Origin: an uncultured Eubacteriales bacterium
Lineage (GTDB): Bacteria > Bacillota > Clostridia > Oscillospirales > Acutalibacteraceae
NCBI GenBank assembly: GCA_934630515.1
Contig: CAKTVV010000023.1
Location: forward strand, 1 to 39,924
Direction of reading: 5' to 3'
Length of the DNA: 39,924 nt
The notes under the pieces are model-generated. The model was not told where the DNA came from and did no database searches. It was given only the letters and a program-made list of their open reading frames with translations. Each line of letters starts with the position of its first letter. Position 1 is the stretch's first letter. Made by a program: the position numbers and the translations under genes. This document shows, piece after piece, positions 1 to 6,078 of this stretch.

Positions 1-179
1 CCGGCCTCGACCGCCGCCTTCACAGCGCCTACGTCGCCACGCACATGAATGCTCACCAAGCCGGAACCGATCTTCTCAGAGCCGATCAGGGTCACATTCG
101 CCGCTTTCACCATGGCATCCGCCGCCTCGATCGCTGCGACCAGACCACGGGTCTCTACCATTCCTAATGCTTCCATCAC
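1..179 (-). CDS. BMC-H shell protein, partial (third near-identical copy)
   Basis: This is the 5' part of a PduA/PduJ-type hexameric BMC shell protein; the 3' end lies beyond the left edge. The visible part matches, with about four base changes, the shell genes at 223-498 and 868-1143. It starts GTG-ATG, where the other copies have ATG-ATG, seven bases after a strong AAAGGAGG site; the ATG at 176 is the alternative start. It is the last gene visible in the BMC operon. The family forms cyclic hexamers that tile the microcompartment facets and have a central pore. The base changes relative to the other two copies show it is a genuine third copy. Confidence 0.9.
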   Translation of the reverse strand, partial: MMEALGMVETRGLVAAIEAADAMVKAANVTLIGSEKIGSGLVSIHVRGDVGAVKAAVEA

Positions 180-222
180 GAGAATACCTCCTTTATAAAA
201 TACACAATCTCTATGTCGATCC

Positions 223-498
223 TTATTTCAGGACAGGCAACAGCTTCTCCACATCGGCGTGGGGACGGGGGATCACATGGGTGGCAATGACTTCGCCCAG
301 ACGGGACGCCGCAGCGCCGCCGGCCTCGACCGCCGCCTTCACAGCGCCTACGTCGCCACGCACATGAATGCTCACCAAGCCGGAACCGATCTTCTCGGAG
401 CCGATCAGGGTCACGTTTGCTGCTTTCACCATGGCATCCGCCGCCTCGATCGCTGCGACCAGACCACGGGTCTCTACCATTCCTAATGCTTCCATCAT
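223..498 (-). CDS. BMC-H shell protein (PduA/PduJ type)
   Basis: A 91-residue single-domain BMC-H protein that should build hexameric facet tiles of the microcompartment shell. It has the PduA-like pore segment KIGSGLV and the C-terminal IPRPHADVEKLLP strand. The GSG pore loop in PduA-type proteins lines a small polar pore associated with passage of diols. The start (ATG-ATG) follows AAGGAG by six bases. It differs from the protein at 868-1143 only near the C-terminus (LLPVLK against LLPTLK), and the DNA is nearly identical over about 250 bp, so the two are a recent duplication or are kept alike by gene conversion. The intervals to the neighbouring shell genes are about 45 bases. Confidence 0.95.
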   Translation of the reverse strand: MMEALGMVETRGLVAAIEAADAMVKAANVTLIGSEKIGSGLVSIHVRGDVGAVKAAVEAGGAAASRLGEVIATHVIPRPHADVEKLLPVLK

Positions 499-542
499 AA
501 TACTCTCCTTCAACACAGTTTTATTTTGCTGAACCGTAATAT

Positions 543-833
543 TCAGCCCACATACAGAAACTTAGTGATCTCCGGGTGGGGATTGGGGATCACCTCGCAC
601 AGCTTGACCTTCCCCACCTGCGCCGCTGCGATCCGTCCTGCCTCCGCCGCCGCCGTCACATCCGATACGGTGCCATCCACCACGACCGTCACCAGACGGC
701 CGCCCAGACGCTTTTCCGTATGGATCAGCCGGACATTGGCTGCCTTCAGCATAGCATCGGCGCCGGCGATCGCCGCCACCATTGCCTGCACCTCCAGCAG
801 GGCGATCGCTTTGGTTTCCTTCGGTTGTTCCAT
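543..833 (-). CDS. BMC-H shell protein, Arg-pore variant
   Basis: A 96-residue BMC-H protein that is clearly divergent from its two flanking paralogues. After a short polar N-terminal tail (MEQPKETK) it has the BMC core ALLEVQAMVAAIAGADAML. Where PduA has GSG, the pore loop reads LGGRL, which would put an arginine at or beside the pore. It ends with EVIPNPHPEITKFL. It lies between two near-identical GSG-type genes. The ATG at 833 is chosen because the conserved core begins directly after it; the upstream ribosome binding site (AGGAAAGG) is weaker and further away than in the neighbours. It is presumably a facet hexamer with different permeability, perhaps for anionic cofactors or products (inference). 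Confidence 0.92.
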   Translation of the reverse strand: MEQPKETKAIALLEVQAMVAAIAGADAMLKAANVRLIHTEKRLGGRLVTVVVDGTVSDVTAAAEAGRIAAAQVGKVKLCEVIPNPHPEITKFLYVG

Positions 834-867
834 GTATCTACCGAACCTTTCCTGCCGAAGCACGGAC

Positions 868-1143
868 TTATTTCAGCGTGGGCAGCAGCTTCTCCACATC
901 GGCGTGGGGACGGGGGATCACATGGGTGGCAATGACTTCGCCCAGACGGGACGCCGCAGCGCCGCCGGCCTCGACCGCCGCCTTCACAGCGCCTACGTCG
1001 CCACGCACATGAATGCTCACCAAGCCGGAACCGATCTTCTCGGAGCCGATCAGGGTCACGTTTGCTGCTTTCACCATGGCATCCGCCGCCTCGATCGCTG
1101 CGACCAGACCACGGGTCTCTACCATTCCTAATGCTTCCATCAT
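868..1143 (-). CDS. BMC-H shell protein (PduA/PduJ type)
   Basis: A 91-residue BMC-H shell protein, nearly identical in protein and DNA to the gene at 223-498. It carries the KIGSGLV pore motif and the HVIPRPHADVEKLLP C-terminus. An AAGGAG site precedes the ATG-ATG start, so initiation at 1143 or 1140 is possible. Two copies plus the partial third at the left edge could give high expression of the main facet protein. Selection for dosage, or gene conversion among copies, would explain the near identity. Confidence 0.95.
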   Translation of the reverse strand: MMEALGMVETRGLVAAIEAADAMVKAANVTLIGSEKIGSGLVSIHVRGDVGAVKAAVEAGGAAASRLGEVIATHVIPRPHADVEKLLPTLK

Positions 1144-1241
1144 AATACTCTATCTCCTTTTAGCTTTAATGTACAGTATACCGCATCTTGCCAACTATTT
1201 CAACAGGGAATTGCCCTGTTTCACCGAAACTTGCCGGATGC

Positions 1242-1568
1242 TCAGCCACGCAGCTTGTCTTTGCCGGTGGCATTGATCCGTGCCATCTTGAGGGTATCCT
1301 CCGCCTGCCGGGAAATGATGTCGTAGCTGACCAGCAGATTGCGGCGCTTCGCTTCGGCTACGCCGGCGTCCATCGCCTGCTCCACCGCTGCCACATCGCC
1401 CTCAAACTTAATGGTCATCAGCAGAGGAACCTCTGCTGCATCTCCGTTGGCGGGCTTATTTTTATCCAGCGCCACGATGGTGACATCGGCGGCCTTGGCA
1501 ACCAGATCTCCGATGACAATTGCCGTCGTAAAGCCAAACACCTCTAACAGACCAAGTGCTTTTGCCAT
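1242..1568 (-). CDS. BMC-H shell protein with atypical pore loop and C-terminus
   Basis: A 108-residue BMC-domain protein. The N-terminal core KALGLLEVFGFTTAIVIGDL and the helix EGDVAAVEQAMDAG identify the family. The region that should form the pore is longer and lacks a GSG motif (NKPANGDAAEVP). The usual IPRPH C-terminal strand is replaced by SYDIISRQAEDTLKMA and a basic tail. It is the first shell gene after the alcohol dehydrogenase (33-base gap). These features resemble specialised minor shell proteins rather than the bulk facet tile. Its exact role (pore variant, cargo docking or gating) cannot be read from sequence. Confidence 0.88.
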   Translation of the reverse strand: MAKALGLLEVFGFTTAIVIGDLVAKAADVTIVALDKNKPANGDAAEVPLLMTIKFEGDVAAVEQAMDAGVAEAKRRNLLVSYDIISRQAEDTLKMARINATGKDKLRG

Positions 1569-1601
1569 ATCCGTTCCTCAACTTTCCTATGTGATACGGT
1601 C

Positions 1602-2807
1602 TCACTCAGCCAGATAGCAGATCTTGATACCCTCCTGCGCCACATTGACCTCCATCGCCTTGTTCATCTGATCCAGCGGGAAGTTGTGGGTGATCAGCTC
1701 TTTGATCGGAATGTTCATCTCACGGGCCTGCCGCAGGAACGCAATAGCGGTGGGATAATCCTGAGCGCTGTAATCCCAGGAGCCGACCAGATTGATCTCC
1801 TTGTTGCACATGGCGAAATGCGGATTGATGGAGAATTCGCCGTTATTGACGAAGAAGCCCATCTCGCAGAAGCCGCCGCCACGACGCACATAGCTATACG
1901 CATCGGAGGCTGCCGGAGGAGCACCGGTGCACTGGAACACGAAATCAGCGCCCATGCCGTCGGTTACATCCTTGACCAGCTTGACCCGATCCTCCAGCGT
2001 CTTGGCATCGTGGAAGTTCACAAACGTCTTAGCGCCCATGCGCTTAGCCACTTCCAGACGCTTGGCATTGCCGTCCACGGCAATGATGTGGTTGATACCG
2101 GCTGCCCGCAGCACGCAGATCTGCACCAGACCCACCGGACCGCAGCCCTGCACCAGAACCTTAGTGTTGAAATTCATCAGACCGGTGCTGTTCGCCCGAT
2201 TATAGGCGTGCACACACACGGTAGACAGCTCCAGCAGCATCCGCTCCTGCAGATCCAGATCGTTCACCCGGAAATAGGTGGCGCCGGGGGCGCTGATCAT
2301 CAGGTGGGTGGCAAACCAGCCGTTCAGATGCTTGTCGGGGCTATCGGAGATCAAGCCGAAGATACCCTGCTTATCGCACAGGTTGGTGTGATCGGGGTGC
2401 ATCCGGCAGATGCCGCACTCGCCGCAGCTGATGACGGAGGTCACGATCTTGTCCCCCACCTTCAGCGGCTTGCCGGCGGTGTCAAAGCGGACATTCTTGC
2501 CCATAGCCAGGATTTCGCCGGTGCCCTCGTGTCCCAGCACCACCGGCGCCAGGCCGAAGGGATCGCCCTTCCACTCGTGCACATCCGTACCGCAGACGCC
2601 GGCGCCCTCTACCTTTACCAGAATATCGTTATCCCCTACAGGCGGAATCGGATATTCCTTTACCTCAATGGTCTTGGGAGCGGTCAGCATAGCGACCTTG
2701 GCGGTTTTGGGAATATCCCCCGCCGGAGCCGCTGCAGCCGGTGCGCCGCCCATCTGCGCCAGCACATCACGCACGATGCTTGCGACTTGACTTTCGCTCA
2801 GTTGCAT
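1602..2807 (-). CDS. Zinc-dependent alcohol dehydrogenase with encapsulation peptide
   Basis: A 401-residue medium-chain (MDR) dehydrogenase. Catalytic zinc ligands are visible in GVCGTDVHEW and VLGHEGTGEI, and structural zinc ligands in the cluster CGECGICRMHPDHTNLC. The nucleotide-binding glycine motif is VQGCGPVGLVQ. Residues 1-19 (MQLSESQVASIVRDVLAQM) form an amphipathic helix followed by an Ala/Pro linker, the hallmark of a BMC encapsulation peptide. In the compartment it probably reduces L-lactaldehyde to 1,2-propanediol and/or propionaldehyde to propanol, recycling NADH to NAD+ for the aldehyde dehydrogenase. The usual iron-type PduQ is replaced here by a zinc enzyme. The start follows AGGAGG by eight bases. 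Confidence 0.93.
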   Translation of the reverse strand: MQLSESQVASIVRDVLAQMGGAPAAAAPAGDIPKTAKVAMLTAPKTIEVKEYPIPPVGDNDILVKVEGAGVCGTDVHEWKGDPFGLAPVVLGHEGTGEILAMGKNVRFDTAGKPLKVGDKIVTSVISCGECGICRMHPDHTNLCDKQGIFGLISDSPDKHLNGWFATHLMISAPGATYFRVNDLDLQERMLLELSTVCVHAYNRANSTGLMNFNTKVLVQGCGPVGLVQICVLRAAGINHIIAVDGNAKRLEVAKRMGAKTFVNFHDAKTLEDRVKLVKDVTDGMGADFVFQCTGAPPAASDAYSYVRRGGGFCEMGFFVNNGEFSINPHFAMCNKEINLVGSWDYSAQDYPTAIAFLRQAREMNIPIKELITHNFPLDQMNKAMEVNVAQEGIKICYLAE

Positions 2808-2822
2808 AGATCATTCCTCCTG

Positions 2823-4286
2823 TCAGATAATGTGAAAGCTATCGGCCATTACACACCGCCGCTGCCGGGTAAAGCTGCGGGCAGAGGTGATTCCCTCCCC
2901 GGTAGGACCGGCAATGGTAAAGGTGGTATGTCCTTCGCCGCCAAAGCCGATGCCGGCATAGGACGGCGCATTTTTGACGAAAATGGTGGTCTCTACCGCC
3001 CGGGCAAACCGGGTGAGGTGATCCACATTTTTGGAGTGCATATGGGCGGTATGACGGCAGCCATGCTCCGCCTTGACCGCCAGATCGATCGCCTCGTCGA
3101 TGTCATGCACCCGCACGATGGGCAGAATCGGCATCATCAGCTCTGTCTGTACAAAAGGATGATTAAACTCCGCCTCGCAGATCAGGCAGCGCACGCTGCT
3201 GTCAACCTTAACGCCGATCTTATCCATCAGCACGGCAGCGTCCCGACCCACGCACTTACGGTTGATCACCTTGCGTGTCTTGCCATCCTTACCGGTCTGC
3301 TCCACCAGCACGATCTTCTCCAGTGCATCCATCTGCTCCCGGCTGAGCATATAAGCGCCATTTTGACGCATATAGTGAATCAGCTCGTCCGCAATGGTAT
3401 CAAAGGCGAAGACCTCTTTTTCTGCGATACAGGGCAGGTTGTTATCGAAGGAACAGCCGTCAATAATATCCTTGCCCGCCTTCGGAATGTCCGCTGTATC
3501 GTCCACGATCACCGGGGGATTGCCCGCACCGGCGCCGATGGCCTTTTTTCCGGAGGACAGTACCGCCTTCACCACGCCGGGGCCGCCGGTGCAGACCAGC
3601 AGTCGAATCAGCGGATGCGACTGCATGATAGCCGCACTCTCCATGGTAGGTTTCGCCATGGAGCAAACCAGCACCTCGGGACCGCCGGCCGCTTTGGACG
3701 CCCGGTTCACCAGATCCACCGCATAGTTGGAGGTGGCAATGGCGTGAGGATGGGGATTGAATACCACCCCATTACCGGCAGCAATCATGCCGATGCTGTT
3801 GCAGATGACCGTTTCACTGGGGTTGGTGCTGGGGGTAATGCTGCCCACCAGCCCGAAAGGAGCCATCTCCACCAGCGTCAAGCCGTCATCGCCGGTGCGT
3901 ACCGTAGGACAAATATCCTCGGTGCCCGGGGTTTTATCGGCGACCAGAATGTGCTTGGCGGTCTTATGCTCGACCCGCCCCATGCCGGTCTCGGCTACAC
4001 CCAGCTCCGCCATGATGTGCGCCTCCGCACGGGTCAGGCGGCGTATCTCCGTGATGATCTTCTCCCGCTGCGCAACCGTCATGTTGTGCAGCACCTTATA
4101 GCCCTCCTGCGTCGCCTCAATAGCCGTATTCATATCGGTAAAAATCCCGGTAAAGGTACGACCATGATACTGGGTCCCGTCCCAGTCTGGCTTGGCAGTA
4201 TCGGCAGCGGACGTGGCACCGGGCATATTCTTCAGCACCTGTTCCACGATCTTGCCGATCTGGGCTTCTGTAATTTCAACTGCCAA
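2823..4286 (-). CDS. pduP: CoA-acylating propionaldehyde dehydrogenase (PduP-like)
   Basis: A CoA-dependent aldehyde dehydrogenase of about 487 residues that would convert propionaldehyde, CoA and NAD+ to propionyl-CoA. The probable catalytic cysteine is in NNLPCIAEKE (about residue 286). The N-terminus, VEITEAQIGKIVEQVLKNM followed by an Ala/Thr/Asp linker, is a typical encapsulation peptide. The start is taken as TTG at 4286 because an AAGGAG site lies 10 bases upstream and the peptide begins directly after it. This makes the gene overlap the end of pduO by 11 bases. An in-frame ATG at 4322 is possible but would add a basic, non-conserved leader. It lies between pduO and the alcohol dehydrogenase, which fits NAD(H) recycling within the lumen. 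Confidence 0.95.
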   Translation of the reverse strand: MAVEITEAQIGKIVEQVLKNMPGATSAADTAKPDWDGTQYHGRTFTGIFTDMNTAIEATQEGYKVLHNMTVAQREKIITEIRRLTRAEAHIMAELGVAETGMGRVEHKTAKHILVADKTPGTEDICPTVRTGDDGLTLVEMAPFGLVGSITPSTNPSETVICNSIGMIAAGNGVVFNPHPHAIATSNYAVDLVNRASKAAGGPEVLVCSMAKPTMESAAIMQSHPLIRLLVCTGGPGVVKAVLSSGKKAIGAGAGNPPVIVDDTADIPKAGKDIIDGCSFDNNLPCIAEKEVFAFDTIADELIHYMRQNGAYMLSREQMDALEKIVLVEQTGKDGKTRKVINRKCVGRDAAVLMDKIGVKVDSSVRCLICEAEFNHPFVQTELMMPILPIVRVHDIDEAIDLAVKAEHGCRHTAHMHSKNVDHLTRFARAVETTIFVKNAPSYAGIGFGGEGHTTFTIAGPTGEGITSARSFTRQRRCVMADSFHII

Positions 4287-5247
4287 TGGATCCCATCTCC
4301 TTTTCAAAATAGTCCTTCGCATATTGACCGAATGCGGTGTCCTGGGCAGCGGTGCCGCCGCTGACACCGAATCCCCCGACGATCTGACCGTGACGCATCA
4401 GCGGAACTCCGCCGCCGAATATCACGATTCGCCCGCCGTTTGTGTGCTGGATCCCATAAAGCGAGCCGCCCGGCTGTGCCAGCCGTCCCAGCTCCTCCGT
4501 GGACATTTTCAGTGAGACCGCCGTATATGCCTTATTGGCGGCAATGTCTACGCTGGCGATAAAGGCATCATCCGCTCGCAGCAGCACCAGCGGGTTTCCG
4601 CCGGCGTCGCATACCGCTGTCACCACCCGTACCCCCTGTGCGGCAGCATAGCGCCGCACAGCCCGGCACAGCTCCAACGCCTCATCGCAAAAGCCCTCAG
4701 CCGCAATCGGTGCAGAAGCATGACCCGGCGCCGCTGCCGGTTCGGCAGCGGCTGGCGTATCCGCCTGATGATCGCACAGTCGAGCCAGAGCGTACAGCAG
4801 GTCGGACAAACGATTGAGCCACGCCAGCATATCCCGGGTAATTCCCCCGGTTTGGGAGGCGTGCACCGCACATCGTTCTGCCCGCCGGGCAACGGTGCGT
4901 GCCACATCCAGCGCCGCTCCGCCCGGTGTGGCTCCCGGCAGCACAAACCCGGAAAATGCCGGTGTCTGTTCCGTCGCAGCGTCGATGGCCTTCTCCAGCC
5001 GCTCTACCTGCTCCGGAGCAGCAAATTTTTTGCCGCCTGCCAGCTCGCCGCACACCGCCAGCAGCTCCTGCTGGATCTGCTCCAGCACCGCCTTCAGCTG
5101 GGGCGCCTGCAGCTTTGCCGTGCCGATGGCACTGGTCAGCTCATCCAGCGTTCCCAGCACGGCGAACACCGGACTGTCTTTGGGAATATTCTGTCTTGTC
5201 AAGGTGCTGGCACGACCGGTATCCCCGGCCCGGGTGTACAATTTCAT
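4276..5247 (-). CDS. pduO: PduO: corrinoid adenosyltransferase fused to PduO-C domain
   Basis: A 323-residue two-domain protein. Residues 1-160 are a PduO-type cob(I)alamin adenosyltransferase: the N-terminal ATP-binding segment (YTRAGDTG ... IPKDSP), GTLDEL, the FVLPG segment with the aromatic residue that sits over the corrin in the family, the ARTVARRAER arginine helix and LNRLSDLLY are all present. After an Ala/Pro linker, residues 185-320 are the PduO-C/GlcG-like domain (PF03928) associated with heme or cobalamin binding. The reaction would be ATP plus cob(I)alamin to adenosylcobalamin. This is odd in an operon whose diol dehydratase is a glycyl radical enzyme that needs no B12. The start follows AAGGAG. 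The stop overlaps the next gene. Confidence 0.93.
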   Translation of the reverse strand: MKLYTRAGDTGRASTLTRQNIPKDSPVFAVLGTLDELTSAIGTAKLQAPQLKAVLEQIQQELLAVCGELAGGKKFAAPEQVERLEKAIDAATEQTPAFSGFVLPGATPGGAALDVARTVARRAERCAVHASQTGGITRDMLAWLNRLSDLLYALARLCDHQADTPAAAEPAAAPGHASAPIAAEGFCDEALELCRAVRRYAAAQGVRVVTAVCDAGGNPLVLLRADDAFIASVDIAANKAYTAVSLKMSTEELGRLAQPGGSLYGIQHTNGGRIVIFGGGVPLMRHGQIVGGFGVSGGTAAQDTAFGQYAKDYFEKEMGSIGS

Positions 5248-5273
5248 GCAGCCAACTCCTTAATTCTATGGTA

Positions 5274-6068
5274 TTAACCGCCGATCTGGCAATGCAGACC
5301 GGTCTGCTGGGCTACCTGCAGCAGCTCCAGCATATGCTCGTTCTCCGGCGGGCGGATATCCGGCAGCGTGTATTCCCGATCGAGCCACCGGTATTTATCC
5401 TGTCCCAGACGATGGTACGGCAACAGATGCAGCTCCTCTGCACCGGGCAAAGACGCCGCAAATCGGGCGATCGCTCCGATCTCCTCCGGCGTGTCGTTGA
5501 ACCCCGGAATGGTGGGCACCCGAATGATCAGCCGCTTGGCGTGAGCGGCGATCTTCGCCGCATTTTCCAGACACAGCGCATTGCTCTGCCCGGTATACGC
5601 CTTGTGCTTATCCGCATTCATGTGCTTCACGTCCATGAGACAGGTATCCAGATTCGGCAGCACCCGGGCGATCACCTCCTCGTAGGAGGCGAACGCCGTC
5701 GTCTCGATGGCGGTATTCAGCCCTTCTTCCTTTGCTGCCTGCAGCAAAGCAATGGCAAATTCCGGCTGACTGAGACATTCACCGCCCGAAAGCGTCATGC
5801 CGCCGCCCGAATTCCGGTAATAATCCCGATCCTTGATGACCTCCTGCATGACCTCCGCCACCGTCATGTCCCGTCCCACAGTTTTGGGAACACCGTTGAC
5901 GATCATGGTTTCGATGCCATACTCCTGCATCTCCGGATTGCAGCACCAGCGGCAGCGGAAATGGCAGCCCTTGAGGAACACGATGGTACGGATCCCGGGG
6001 CCGTCATGGATGGAATAGCGCTGTACGTCCGCCACCCGTCCCCGGACATTGAGATAGCTTTGCTCCAT
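5274..6068 (-). CDS. Glycyl radical enzyme activase (radical SAM), short form
   Basis: A 264-residue radical SAM protein that should generate the glycyl radical on the adjacent dehydratase by using S-adenosylmethionine. The cluster motif CHFRCRWC supplies C35, C39 and C42, followed by NPE and the SAM-binding SGGE segment (MTLSGGECLSQPE). The protein goes directly from NPEMQ to the next helix. It lacks the eight-cysteine ferredoxin-like insert found in many activases of diol/glycerol dehydratases and of choline lyase, so it resembles the pyruvate formate-lyase activase layout. The ATG at 6068 lies 10 bases after the dehydratase stop, with a GAGGTGG site upstream; the longer open frame upstream is inside the dehydratase gene. 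Confidence 0.95.
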   Translation of the reverse strand: MEQSYLNVRGRVADVQRYSIHDGPGIRTIVFLKGCHFRCRWCCNPEMQEYGIETMIVNGVPKTVGRDMTVAEVMQEVIKDRDYYRNSGGGMTLSGGECLSQPEFAIALLQAAKEEGLNTAIETTAFASYEEVIARVLPNLDTCLMDVKHMNADKHKAYTGQSNALCLENAAKIAAHAKRLIIRVPTIPGFNDTPEEIGAIARFAASLPGAEELHLLPYHRLGQDKYRWLDREYTLPDIRPPENEHMLELLQVAQQTGLHCQIGG

Positions 6069-6078
6069 CGGCGCCACC

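Noticed and set aside
1686..4364. Very long plus-strand open frame (about 890 codons) opposite the alcohol and aldehyde dehydrogenase genes
   Set aside because: It is antisense to two well-recognised enzymes with ribosome binding sites; its His/Gln/Ala-rich product matches no family and results from GC-biased codons.
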